Shown here: positions 53,209 through 62,211 of the stretch, piece after piece
How the letters are laid out: every line of letters begins with the position of its first letter
How positions within the stretch are numbered: the stretch's first letter is position 1
From: Nocardia flavorosea
GTDB taxonomy: Bacteria > Actinomycetota > Actinomycetes > Mycobacteriales > Mycobacteriaceae
Assembly: GCF_015477805.1 (NCBI RefSeq)
Contig: NZ_JADLQL010000001.1
Coordinates: forward strand, 868,001-932,000
Direction of reading: 5' to 3'
Length of the DNA stretch: 64,000 nt
Notes under the pieces: generated by a model
Database searches by the model: none
What the model was told of the DNA's origin: nothing
The model's input: the letters and a program-made list of their open reading frames with translations, nothing else
Made by a program: the position numbers and the translations under genes

Positions 53209-56200
53209 CGCAGACGACGGATTGCCGGATCGACTTCCCACTGACCGCGGCGCAGCAGGAGATCTGGGCCTACACCACTCTGAACGGCGCGGACCATCGC
53301 TACCACCTGGAGGGCTACGTCCATCTGCGCGGGCACATCGATCCCGGCCTGTTCGAACGCGCGCTGCGCGGCGTCGTCTCGGCCGCCGAGACCTTACGCA
53401 TCCGGCTCGACACCGACGGCCCCGAACCACGCCAGGTGATCGAGGACTGCACCGAATGGATCCTGCGCCGAGGCGATTTCGGTGCGGCATCCGATCCGGT
53501 CGAGGCGGCACTGGCCTACCTGCGCGCCGAACCACCCGCCTTCGACCTGGCCGTCGCACCACTGTTCGACCACTACCTGCTGGACCTCGGTGCGGCGGGT
53601 CATCTCTGGGCCCTCCGGGCCCACCACATCGTCCTCGACGGCGCCGCATCGCTGGCACTCATCCGGGCGGTCGCGCGGGCCTACACCGCGTTGCTCGGTG
53701 GTGAGCCCGCACCGGAATTCGCCGATACGGTCGCGGGATATGTCGAGCAGGACGGGCGGTATCGCGCCTCGCGACGGTTCACCGACGACCGCGCGTTCTG
53801 GTCCGGACGGCTCGCCGGGCTGCCCGACGCGCCGATGTTCACCCATCCCCCTGTCACCGTCGGCGCGTCCGGGCCGATACGGCATTCGGGTAGTCCCGCC
53901 GACGGCGACTGGCGGGAATTCGAGCAGGCGGCAGCGCGATTCGGCGTGGACCCGCCGGCCCTGCTGGCCGCGACGACGGCGCTGCTGCTGCACGCCGACT
54001 CCGGGGCGCGCACGGTGGTCCTCGGCCTACCGGTACCGGCCAAACGCTCCTGGCGCGCGCTCGGGATGACCTCGAACGTCGTCGGACTGCGCGTCGAGGT
54101 CGATCCCGGCGCGTCCATCGGCGCACTGGCCGCGGCGACGCAGGCAGAGCTGCGAACGGTACTGCGTCACCAGCATTACCGGCGATTCGACCTGCTCGCC
54201 GACGGCACGTCCCCGGGCGGCGAGCACCGGATCACCGGCCCGGTGCTCAACCTCCTCCCCGCCACGCCCGGAATCCACTTCGGTGACGTGGTGGCCCGGC
54301 TGATCCCGGCATCCAGCGGATACACCGAGGTATTCGGCATCGCCGTCTATCTCGGTGACGGGCCGCCGCGCATCGATATGGACACCACCGCCGATCGGTG
54401 CGATCCCGCGGCCCTGGCGAGTCTGCACAACCGCTTCCTGACCGCGATGAACGATGTGGCGGCGGCGTGCGCGGATACGCCCGCCGGCCGGCTGACCCGC
54501 GCGCCCGCGGTGGTCGTGCCGCGCAGCCCGCACGAGGATCCGGCGGGCGTGACGGACCACGGGATCGCGGAGGTCTTCGATTCGGTCGTTCGCCGGCACC
54601 CCGAACGCCCTGCGCTCTGGTACGAGGGTGAGCACATCGGCTATCGCGAACTGCAGGTCCGCGCGCAACGGTTCGCCCACCACCTCGCGTCCCGGCACGG
54701 TGTCGGACTCGGGACGCCGGTGGGACTGCGCCTGCCGCGCACCCCGGAGCTGGTCGTCGCGGCGCTGGCGCTGCTGCGGCTCGGCGCGATCTGCGTTCCG
54801 CTGCACGAGCAGGACCCGCCCGACCGCATCGCCTGGATACTGTCCCATTCCGGTGCCGAACTCGTTGTCGACGATATCGCGCTGGTGCGCAACGTCTCGC
54901 GGTCCGGCGGGCCGGTACCGACCCCACCGGCCCGCCCGGTACCCGCTGATGCGGCGGCCTGGCTGATGTTCACCTCCGGATCGACCGGTGCACCGAAAGG
55001 TGTACTCACCACGCACCGGGCGATGGTGGCGCGCGCGGTCGACCGGATCGCCGCGGGGCCGGAATACGCACGAATGCTGATGCATTCGCCACACGTCTGG
55101 GACATGGTCGTCTGGGAACTCTGGATGCCGCTACTACAGGGGCACTCCGTCGTGATCGCGACACCGGACCGGCTCGGAGCCGAAGACTTCCGCCAGGTGC
55201 TACGGGCGGGAGAGGTCACTGCGGCGTTGCTGGCGACCGGGCTGTTCCAGGTCCTCGTCGACGATATACCGGACAGCCTCGGCCGGCTGCGCACCTTGTC
55301 GACCGCCGGTGACATCCTGCCTCTCGATACCGTGCGAGCGATGCGCGCGGCGGCGCCCGGACTGCCCATCGTCAACATCTACGGTCCGGTGGAGGCCACC
55401 GCCTACGCCACCACCTACTCGATTCCGACCGGGCCGCTGCCCGACGAGGCGATTCCGGTCGGCCGGGCCGTGGACCACACCGAGGTCCTGATTCTCGACG
55501 CCCTGCTGCGCCCGGTACCGCCGGGCACGGTCGGTGAGATCTATCTGACCGGAGCGGGCCTCGCACAGGGATATCACCGGATGCCCGGCCGCACCGCAAC
55601 CGTCTTCACGGCCAACCCCTTCGGCGCCCCGGGGTCACGGATGTACCGGACCGGCGATCACGGCAGCTGGGGCGCCGATGGCGCCGTGCGGTTCCTCGGC
55701 CGCGGGGACCGGCAGGTCAAGGTCAACGGCATCCGGGTGGAGCCCGGCGAGATCGAACACGCGATCCGGAATATGCCCGGGGTGACCGCGGCGGTCGTCA
55801 CAGCGCACCGGGTGGCGGCGGGTAAGAGCCTGGTCGCCCATGTGGTCGCCGCCGAACCGATCGACACCGCGGTGATGCGGACCCGGCTGGCGCGAGTCCT
55901 GCCCGCTTATCTGCTGCCGGCCGTGATCGTGCAGATCCCCGCGCTACCGCTGACGGCCAACGGCAAGGTCGACCGGACCGCGCTGACCATACCCGCTGCA
56001 GCCGACGCGGAGCCCCCGCGGACACCGCGCCGGCAGATCCTCGCCGGGCTGTTCGCCGACGCCGTCGGACAGCAGCGGGTCGGCGTCCAGGACGATTTCT
56101 TCCGTATCGGCGGGAACTCCCTCGCCGCGATCCGGCTCGCGGCGGCGGCGAGCCGGACCTTCGGTGTCGTGGTGAGTCCGCGCGATCTGCTCGACGCGCC

Positions 56201-57581
56201 CACCGTCGCCGCGCTGGAGCGGCGCATCGCCGAGCGCGGCGCCGACGCCGGCGCTGCCGACCGGGAATCAGTGGCCGTCGCATATCGGGAAAGTGACGGG
56301 ACCGCCTCGAGTCCCGGTGACGCGATTCCACTCGCACCGAGCCAGCAGCGACTCTGGACGGTCAACTATCTCGGCGACGGCGCCGCCGATTACTTGATGC
56401 CCGCCGCCGTGGACCTCCTCGGTCCACTCGACGCGCCGAGCGTGCGGGCGGCAATCCGCGATGTGGTGCGCAGGCACGAGATACTGCGGACCACCCTGCC
56501 TTTCACTGCTTCGGGGCCGATCCAGCGGATCACGGCATTCGACGAGGACGCTGTCGACTACCGCGAAGTCACCGACCTCGCGGACCTGAACCTATTGCTG
56601 GCAGCGGAGCTGGACCGCGGTTTCCGGCTGCTCACCGAGGTGCCGCTGCGGGTGCGGTTGTACCGGCTGACGCCCGAACATCACGTTCTGCTCGTGATCC
56701 TGCATCACTGCGCAGGCGACGCCGAATCGCTGGCGCTGTTGCTGCGCGAATTCGAATTCGCCTACCTCGCACGCGCCGCAGGCGCGGCACCCGGCTGGCC
56801 GACGCCGCCGGTCCAGTTCGCGGATTACGCCCGATGGTTGCGTGACCACGACGAAGATCCCGCCCACGCGCAGTACTGGAGTGACCGGCTGGCCGGACTG
56901 GAGTACACCCCGCCGCTGGCCGTCGACCACCCCCGGTCCGCTGCCGGTGGATACCCGGCGGCGCTGCTGCCGTTCACACTCGACGCGGCCACCCACGCCG
57001 CAGTGCGGGACACCGCCCGTCGCAGGGGGGCGACCACCTACGCCGTCTTGCACGCAGCCCTCGTCCACGCCCTCACCGATATGGGTGCCGGGCCAGATCT
57101 GCTCATCGGCACGGCTTTGAGCGGACGCGATCGCCCCGAACTCGACACGATGCTCGGCTGCGCGGCCGAGATAGTACTGATTCGCACCGACCGCACCGCA
57201 GCACCCGCCGCCGGACCACTGATCGACCAGATTCGCGACCGCATCCTGGAAGCCCACGAGAACAGGCGCTACCCGTTCGAGCGAACCACGGCCGCCCACA
57301 CCGGACCGGACCGCCCACTGCCGCAGATCGTCACCACGTTCTTCCGCGATATCCCGGTCCCGGGCGGCGCGGGCGATATCGAGGTCCGGCTGCGCGAACT
57401 GCCACCGCAACGAGCGGAGTTCGAGATCCTCATTCAGCTCGGAGAGGCCATCGGCCCGGGCGGCGAGCCGGCCGGCATCCACGGCGAGATCCGCTACGCC
57501 GCACCGCTGTGGGAGGCCACGACTATCACCGCGCTCGTACGCGGCCTGCGATCCGCGATCACCGCACTGTCGAATGGGTAG
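53205..57581 (+). CDS. NRPS: C - A - T - terminal C, no thioesterase
   Basis: 1458 residues. C1 (~6-435) has HHIVLDG with catalytic His141. The adenylation domain (~450-920) shows WLMFTSGSTGAPKG, WDMVVWELW, NIYGPVEATAY (Thr of YGPTE is Val), YRTGDHGSW and TANGKVDR; specificity positions read D-M-W-L-S-A-I-A-Y, unassigned. Carrier Ser972 lies in GGNSLAAI. The last ~415 residues are a second C domain with HHCAGDA (His1168). With no thioesterase or reductase here or nearby, this terminal C domain probably releases the product, for instance by ester or amide formation or cyclisation. Start overlaps the previous stop as ATGA. Last gene of the operon. Confidence 0.92.
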   Translation: MTQTTDCRIDFPLTAAQQEIWAYTTLNGADHRYHLEGYVHLRGHIDPGLFERALRGVVSAAETLRIRLDTDGPEPRQVIEDCTEWILRRGDFGAASDPVEAALAYLRAEPPAFDLAVAPLFDHYLLDLGAAGHLWALRAHHIVLDGAASLALIRAVARAYTALLGGEPAPEFADTVAGYVEQDGRYRASRRFTDDRAFWSGRLAGLPDAPMFTHPPVTVGASGPIRHSGSPADGDWREFEQAAARFGVDPPALLAATTALLLHADSGARTVVLGLPVPAKRSWRALGMTSNVVGLRVEVDPGASIGALAAATQAELRTVLRHQHYRRFDLLADGTSPGGEHRITGPVLNLLPATPGIHFGDVVARLIPASSGYTEVFGIAVYLGDGPPRIDMDTTADRCDPAALASLHNRFLTAMNDVAAACADTPAGRLTRAPAVVVPRSPHEDPAGVTDHGIAEVFDSVVRRHPERPALWYEGEHIGYRELQVRAQRFAHHLASRHGVGLGTPVGLRLPRTPELVVAALALLRLGAICVPLHEQDPPDRIAWILSHSGAELVVDDIALVRNVSRSGGPVPTPPARPVPADAAAWLMFTSGSTGAPKGVLTTHRAMVARAVDRIAAGPEYARMLMHSPHVWDMVVWELWMPLLQGHSVVIATPDRLGAEDFRQVLRAGEVTAALLATGLFQVLVDDIPDSLGRLRTLSTAGDILPLDTVRAMRAAAPGLPIVNIYGPVEATAYATTYSIPTGPLPDEAIPVGRAVDHTEVLILDALLRPVPPGTVGEIYLTGAGLAQGYHRMPGRTATVFTANPFGAPGSRMYRTGDHGSWGADGAVRFLGRGDRQVKVNGIRVEPGEIEHAIRNMPGVTAAVVTAHRVAAGKSLVAHVVAAEPIDTAVMRTRLARVLPAYLLPAVIVQIPALPLTANGKVDRTALTIPAAADAEPPRTPRRQILAGLFADAVGQQRVGVQDDFFRIGGNSLAAIRLAAAASRTFGVVVSPRDLLDAPTVAALERRIAERGADAGAADRESVAVAYRESDGTASSPGDAIPLAPSQQRLWTVNYLGDGAADYLMPAAVDLLGPLDAPSVRAAIRDVVRRHEILRTTLPFTASGPIQRITAFDEDAVDYREVTDLADLNLLLAAELDRGFRLLTEVPLRVRLYRLTPEHHVLLVILHHCAGDAESLALLLREFEFAYLARAAGAAPGWPTPPVQFADYARWLRDHDEDPAHAQYWSDRLAGLEYTPPLAVDHPRSAAGGYPAALLPFTLDAATHAAVRDTARRRGATTYAVLHAALVHALTDMGAGPDLLIGTALSGRDRPELDTMLGCAAEIVLIRTDRTAAPAAGPLIDQIRDRILEAHENRRYPFERTTAAHTGPDRPLPQIVTTFFRDIPVPGGAGDIEVRLRELPPQRAEFEILIQLGEAIGPGGEPAGIHGEIRYAAPLWEATTITALVRGLRSAITALSNG

Positions 57582-57617
57582 ACGGCCCGGCGCCGAAGGT
57601 GCCCAGGAGTGTTCCGA

Positions 57618-58073
57618 TCAGTTGTTTCGCACGACGGTGGTCGAGTCGATATCGACGTGATCCCCGTGCGAGTCGGTAGGGCGCAACCGGGCGAGCGGGT
57701 GGCCGCTCTCGTCCACGAGAACTGAGCGCGCCTCGTTGTCGGCGAACGTGTATCGCTCGCCCCACTGACGCATAGCCACGATGACGGTGAAGAGGTCGCG
57801 GCCCGGGTCGGTGAGTACGTAGACCTGACGGCGTCCGGATTCGGCTGTCTTTCGCTCGAGGATGCCGTGATCGACGAGGCGACGGAGCCGGTCGGTGAGG
57901 ATGTTACGCGCGACCCCGGTGCGCTGTTGGAAGTCGGTGAACGACCGAGCACTGTCCATCGCATCGCGAATGATCAGCAGGCTCCACCGGTCCCCGACAA
58001 GGTCGAGCGTACGCGCGACCGGACATGTCGGGTCGGTCCAGGTTGCGCCGTCGAGGCGTACGACCGGCTCCAT
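57618..58073 (-). CDS. HxlR family transcriptional regulator
   Basis: 151 residues. TCPVARTLDLVGDRWSLLIIRDAMDSARSFTDFQQRTGVARNILTDRLRRLVDHGILER is the HxlR/YodB winged helix, with a Cys in TCPV that in some members senses electrophiles. A C-terminal ~50-residue extension follows. ATG 58073 has GGAGG 5 nt upstream; 16 further residues are possible upstream but lack support. Divergent from an MFS exporter 80 nt away, the usual layout for a repressor controlling an efflux pump. Convergent with the NRPS operon. Confidence 0.88.
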   Translation of the reverse strand: MEPVVRLDGATWTDPTCPVARTLDLVGDRWSLLIIRDAMDSARSFTDFQQRTGVARNILTDRLRRLVDHGILERKTAESGRRQVYVLTDPGRDLFTVIVAMRQWGERYTFADNEARSVLVDESGHPLARLRPTDSHGDHVDIDSTTVVRNN

Positions 58074-58087
58074 GACACCTCCCGATG

Positions 58088-58130
58088 AGTTGCAGAACGA
58101 AACCATTCTGCCATACTCCAAACAGTTGCA
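58088..58130. promoter_or_regulatory. candidate operator region between HxlR and MFS genes
   Basis: GCAGAA (58092-58097) and TTCTGC (58106-58111) form an inverted repeat with 8-nt spacer, and AGTTGCA occurs directly repeated at 58088 and 58124, 36 bp apart. The stretch is AT-rich for this genome. TTGCAG (58090) and CATACT (58112) could be -35/-10 boxes for the MFS gene. Confidence 0.45.
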
Positions 58131-58153
58131 AAGTGCTACTGATTGGAGAAGGT

Positions 58154-59374
58154 GTGGGCATCACGTATGGCCAAAGGATGCTGCTCGCAGCGGTCTGCTC
58201 GGCCGCCGTCGCGACGATCTACGTCGCCCAGCCCGTACTCGCGCAGATCGGGCGAGACCTGCGAGTGCCCGAGTCCGACCTGGGATGGATCGTGGCAGCA
58301 GGACAGATCGGCTACCTGGTCGGCCTGGCTGCCCTCGTTCCCTTGGGGGACATGCTGGACCGGCGCAAGCTCATCGGGGGTCAACTCCTTCTCGTCGCCG
58401 TCGGCATGCTGGTGGCGGCGGTCACTTCGACTGCGTGGCTGTTGCTCATCGGTCTCGCGACGACGGGGCTGTTCGCCGTTGTCGTACAGACCACCGTCGC
58501 ATTCGCTGCCGACCTGTCGGCGCCTACCGAGCGTGGTCGCACGCTCGGAATCGTCACTTCCGGTGTCATCATCGGGATCCTCGGGGCCCGCGTCCTGGCG
58601 GGATTCCTCACTGACCTGTGGGGGTGGCGAAGCGTCTATGTCACGCTCACGCTGCTGCTCGTCGTGCTCTCGATCGTGGTTCTGAAGCAGCTGCCGGCAG
58701 ACCCCCGTTCAAATCGCAGAACCTACGGCGACGTGCTGACCGCGCTCGGGCACCTCTTCCGTGAGCCGCTGTTCATCTCGCGCGGGTTGATCGCATTCTT
58801 CCTTTTCGCGTCCTTCGGCACGCTTTGGAGCGGTCTTGCGCTGCCACTGGCAGCCGGACCGTGGCAGCTGAGCACGGCTCAAATCGGCATGTTCGGAATC
58901 GCCGGGCTCGCTGGGGCGCTGGGGGCCGCACGGGCAGGCCGATGGGCAGACGCCGGCAGAGCTGATCCCGTGACCGGTGTTGCACTGGCACTGCTGGCAC
59001 TGTCCTGGCTCGCATCCGGGCAGGCGACCTGGTCACTCTGGATGGTGATCGTCGGTGTCATCGTCCTGGACTTCGCGGTGCAAGCCGTGCACGTCAGCAG
59101 CCAGTCTCTTCTCACCGCTGCCTACCCGGGCCGGACCAGCAGTGTCATCGGTGGCTACATGATCTTCTACTCGCTCGGCTCTGCCCTCGGCGCGACCGCC
59201 ACGACCACGATGTACTCCACTTCAGGGTGGACAGGATCTGCCGTTCTCGGTGCCGGCTTCGCACTCGGCGGACTACTCACCTGGGCGCTGAGCCGGCGCA
59301 CGGTCACCAGAACGCGCCACGACACTGCCGGTCACAGATCAGTTCGCACCGGCGCGATGCAGAAGGAAGGCTGA
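58154..59374 (+). CDS. MFS transporter
   Basis: 406 residues with about 12 membrane segments. Starts ITYGQRMLLAAVCSAAVATIYVAQPVLAQI; the loop LGDMLDRRKLIGG between helices 2 and 3 matches the MFS motif GxLaDrxGrr, and PTERGRTLGIVTSGVIIGILGARVLAGFLTDLWGWRSVYV carries the antiporter-type helix 5 pattern. A drug/metabolite exporter is likely, controlled by the divergent HxlR regulator, and could export the NRPS-PKS product, although it is a separate transcription unit. GTG 58154 has GGAGAAGG just upstream; ATG 58178 is the alternative. The C-terminal tail is charged. Confidence 0.87.
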   Translation: MGITYGQRMLLAAVCSAAVATIYVAQPVLAQIGRDLRVPESDLGWIVAAGQIGYLVGLAALVPLGDMLDRRKLIGGQLLLVAVGMLVAAVTSTAWLLLIGLATTGLFAVVVQTTVAFAADLSAPTERGRTLGIVTSGVIIGILGARVLAGFLTDLWGWRSVYVTLTLLLVVLSIVVLKQLPADPRSNRRTYGDVLTALGHLFREPLFISRGLIAFFLFASFGTLWSGLALPLAAGPWQLSTAQIGMFGIAGLAGALGAARAGRWADAGRADPVTGVALALLALSWLASGQATWSLWMVIVGVIVLDFAVQAVHVSSQSLLTAAYPGRTSSVIGGYMIFYSLGSALGATATTTMYSTSGWTGSAVLGAGFALGGLLTWALSRRTVTRTRHDTAGHRSVRTGAMQKEG

Positions 59375-59376
59375 GG

Positions 59377-59565
59377 ATGCCTCATCAGAACGCGCCGTTG
59401 CCCGTCGAAGGTCGGCGACGACTGATCGAGCGGTGCAAGACCCGGCCGGTCGCCCACGTGGCAGTCGAGCTGAGCACCTCACGCGCGTGCACGCCGGGAT
59501 GAATCAACCGCTACCGGCGATGCGGCGCAGCCGGACTCGCCGATCGGTCCGCCGCACCGCGCAAC
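59377..59565 (+). pseudogene. IS481 family transposase, N-terminal fragment with a nonsense codon
   Basis: Begins 2 nt after the MFS stop. The peptide MPHQNAPLPVEGRRRLIERC and RPVAHVAVELSTSRAC matches the helix-turn-helix start of IS481 transposases. A TGA at 59500-59502 stands where the conserved Trp of SKWVNRYRR is expected (a TGG to TGA change), and the same frame continues INRYRRCGAAGLADRSAAPRN before similarity ends. The DDE catalytic part is missing, so this is a dead remnant of an insertion sequence. No terminal inverted repeats were found. Confidence 0.75.
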
Positions 59566-59707
59566 AGCTGCGCCGTAATTCTGCGAACGCGGCACAAACT
59601 CCCTGGACATCCCAGCGAGGCCGGCGGATGATTCAGCAGCGAATAAGGAATGGCCGACCGAGGGCCGTGGGACAGTATTCGCCGAACCGACCGACCGAGG
59701 CATGGCG
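59566..59707. other. short gap after the IS fragment
   Basis: Nothing recognisable; it may contain decayed IS sequence and the promoter of the following small gene. Confidence 0.3.
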
Positions 59708-60058
59708 ATGATCGAACGCAAAACACTGACCCTGTGGCGGCCCACGGGGCCGGAGGAATTGGCGCTGGTCGAGGCATCGGAATGGAAGGCGTGGCCGCCG
59801 CGGCTGCTCGAGCAGCCGATCTTCTACCCGGTGTTGAACGAGGACTATGCGATACGCATCGCACGCGACTGGAACGTTGCCGCATCGGGCGTCGGCTACG
59901 TGACCCGGTTCCGAATCGATGCCGACTTCGCGGCCAGGTATCCCGTCCGCCAGGCAGGCGGGCAAACGATCCTCGAACTGTGGGTGCCCGCCGAGGAACT
60001 CGAAGAATTCAACCGCCACATCGTGGGCCGCATCGACGTGGTGCACGAATTCCGATAG
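59708..60058 (+). CDS. conserved hypothetical protein (often annotated ADP-ribosylation/crystallin J1-like)
   Basis: 116 residues. LTLWRPTGPEELALVEASEWKAWPPRLLEQPIFYPVLNEDYA and VGYVTRFRIDADFAARYPV match a widespread actinobacterial family of short cytosolic proteins whose database names are not based on experiments. It ends with VPAEELEEFNRHIVGRIDVVHEF. ATG 59708 is preferred over ATG 59702 because GAGG lies 7 nt before the former. Stands alone. Function unknown. Confidence 0.75.
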   Translation: MIERKTLTLWRPTGPEELALVEASEWKAWPPRLLEQPIFYPVLNEDYAIRIARDWNVAASGVGYVTRFRIDADFAARYPVRQAGGQTILELWVPAEELEEFNRHIVGRIDVVHEFR

Positions 60059-60151
60059 GTCCACAAGCCTGGCGCGGGTAGGTCGGGGATATCGACGAGC
60101 GCTCATCGGTTCGACTGCCGCCCGGCCGCCGAACCCGAGGTTGTCCCCCGC

Positions 60152-61024
60152 TCAGTCCACGAGGGCCGGCAAGACCAAGTCGCGGTAGCGCTGCTTCATC
60201 GTCTCGAGCACTTCCCGGCCGTCGCCGGCCCAGATATCGGCATTGAAGATCTCGACCTCGACGTCACCTCGGTAACCGGCGGCGCGAACCCATCCGCCGA
60301 TGGCCGCGAAGTCGATGACGCCGTCGCCCATCATGCCGCGCGACAGCAGCGGGTCGGGGGTCATCGGGTTCAGCCAGTCACATACCTGATATGAGCTGAT
60401 CCGTCCGGCGGCGCCGGCCTGTGCGATGTGTTCTGCGAGGGCCGGGTCCCACCAGATATGGAAGGTGTCGACCACCACGCCCACGGTGTCCGCCGGATAC
60501 GGCTCGGCCATCGTCAACGCCTGGCCGAGAGTGGAAACCACGGCTCGGTCGGCGCAGAACATGGGATGGAGTGGCTCGAGGGCGAGGCGGACGCCGCGTT
60601 CGGCCGCATACGGGACGAGCAGTGCAAGCCGCTCGTCCACCAGTGCCCGGGCGGCCGCGAGGTCACGGTCGGGCATACCGCCCACCACCATCACCAGTTC
60701 CCGGGTCCCCAGTGTCGCCGCGTCGTCGATGGCACGGCGGTTGTCGTCGAGTGCCGCCTGCGCCTCGCCCGGTCCGGTCAGGAAGCCGCCGCGGCACAGG
60801 CTGGATACACGCAGCCCCGCGTCGGCGACGATCTTTGCCGCCGACGCGGCACCGATTTCGTCGACACGATCGCGCCACAATCCGATCGCGCCGAGCCCCG
60901 CGCGGGCGGCGCCGTCGGCCGCTTCGGCGAGTGTCCATCGCTTGGTGGTCACGGTATTCAGCGACAGTGAACGGTATGGATCGGCCGGATCGAACGGAGA
61001 CTCCTGTGCCGCAAGCATTGTCAT
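60152..61024 (-). CDS. sugar phosphate isomerase/epimerase (xylose isomerase-like TIM barrel)
   Basis: 290 residues. A TIM-barrel of the AP-endonuclease-2/xylose isomerase type: SLNTVTTKRWTLAEAADGAARAGL, LALEPLHPMF (metal Glu), VGVVVDTFHIWWDP (metal Asp/His), YQVCDWLNP and EVEIFNADIW (Glu). Such enzymes isomerise or epimerise keto sugars or inositol derivatives. The ATG overlaps the upstream stop as ATGA. Last gene of a three-gene catabolic operon with DUF993 and Gfo/Idh/MocA genes. The substrate is not known. Confidence 0.88.
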   Translation of the reverse strand: MTMLAAQESPFDPADPYRSLSLNTVTTKRWTLAEAADGAARAGLGAIGLWRDRVDEIGAASAAKIVADAGLRVSSLCRGGFLTGPGEAQAALDDNRRAIDDAATLGTRELVMVVGGMPDRDLAAARALVDERLALLVPYAAERGVRLALEPLHPMFCADRAVVSTLGQALTMAEPYPADTVGVVVDTFHIWWDPALAEHIAQAGAAGRISSYQVCDWLNPMTPDPLLSRGMMGDGVIDFAAIGGWVRAAGYRGDVEVEIFNADIWAGDGREVLETMKQRYRDLVLPALVD

Positions 61025-62211
61025 GACGTCAATCCGTTCAGTTCGAGATATATCCGCATGCGATGCGCGGCCAGTTCCGGGTCCGACAAGAGCCCAGCCT
61101 TGTCCGCGAGCCGGAACAGTTCGGCCAGATGGGTCACGGACCGTCCCGTGGACAGCCCGCCGACCATCGAGAAACCGGGTTGCCTGCCGTTGAGCCAGGA
61201 CAGGAACGCGATTCCGGTCTTGTAGTAATAGGTCGGCGCGGCGAAGATATGGCGCCCGAGCGCCTGGGTGGCGCCGAGGATATCCGACGCCCGCGTCGAA
61301 TTGCCGGTGTCGAGTTCCTGTAGCGCGGTGGACGCGGCCGGGTAGATCGCCGCGAAGATGCCCAGCAGCGCATCCGAATACCCTTGCGCGTCACCGACGA
61401 TCAGCTCCGGATAGTTGAAATCGTCGCCGGTGTACAACCGCACGCCCTCGGGGAGCGCGCGTCGCAGGGCGATCTCGTGTGCCGCGTCGAGCAGTGAAAC
61501 CTTGACTCCGTCGATTTTCGATCGGTTGTTCTCGATGAGCATGCGGAAGGTCTCGGTGGCGGTGTCGATATCGGCGCTACCCCAGTATCCGTACAGCGCG
61601 GGATCGAACATGGTGCCGAGCCAGTGCAGGATCACCGGCCGATCCACGCCGGCCAGCAATTTCTCGTAGACGGATACATAGTCGGCTGCCGACCGGGCGA
61701 CCTGCGCCAACGCCCGGGAAGCCATCAGGATCACCTGGGCTCCGGCCTCGGTGACCACGTCGATCTGCTCGCGATAGGCGTCGACGATCGCGGCGAGACC
61801 GGCCGGTCCGGTGGGTAGCCCGGCGAGGTCGAGCTGATCGGTTCCGGCTCCGCAGGCCAGCCTGCCACCGGCCGACGCGGCCTCGGCGCCGGAGCGCCGG
61901 ATCAGTTCCGCTGTCGCTTGCCAGTCGAGCCCCATTCCGCGCTGGGCGGTGTCCATGGCGTCGGCGACACCCAGCCCGTAGGACCACAGTTCGTGCCGAT
62001 AGGCCAGTGTCGCGTCCCAATCGACGGCGGCGGGCGCACCTGGTGTGTTGTCCGCCGTAGCGCGCGGAATGACATGCGCGGCAGCGAAGGCCACACGCGA
62101 GGTGATCGGCCGTGTCGGCCGCGTCCACGCGCCCGGAGCACCGAGAACGTAGGTTTCGAGCCGGCCGCCGAGGGGCAGCACGACCGACACACCCGTGGAT
62201 GCCGCGGTCAC
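61021..62211 (-). CDS. DUF993 family protein, dihydrodipicolinate synthase-like barrel
   Basis: 396 residues. Matches DUF993: WTRPTRPITSRVAFAAAHVIP at the N-terminus, then VILHWLGTMFDPALYGYWG and DGVKVSLLDAAHEIALRRALPEGVRLYTGDDFNYPELI, where the Lys in GVKVS is placed like the Schiff-base Lys of DHDPS-type aldolases. It may be an aldolase or dehydratase acting on an oxidised sugar. The GTG overlaps the oxidoreductase stop (GTGA) and the gene overlaps the isomerase start (ATGA), so the three are coupled. Confidence 0.85.
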   Translation of the reverse strand: MTAASTGVSVVLPLGGRLETYVLGAPGAWTRPTRPITSRVAFAAAHVIPRATADNTPGAPAAVDWDATLAYRHELWSYGLGVADAMDTAQRGMGLDWQATAELIRRSGAEAASAGGRLACGAGTDQLDLAGLPTGPAGLAAIVDAYREQIDVVTEAGAQVILMASRALAQVARSAADYVSVYEKLLAGVDRPVILHWLGTMFDPALYGYWGSADIDTATETFRMLIENNRSKIDGVKVSLLDAAHEIALRRALPEGVRLYTGDDFNYPELIVGDAQGYSDALLGIFAAIYPAASTALQELDTGNSTRASDILGATQALGRHIFAAPTYYYKTGIAFLSWLNGRQPGFSMVGGLSTGRSVTHLAELFRLADKAGLLSDPELAAHRMRIYLELNGLTS

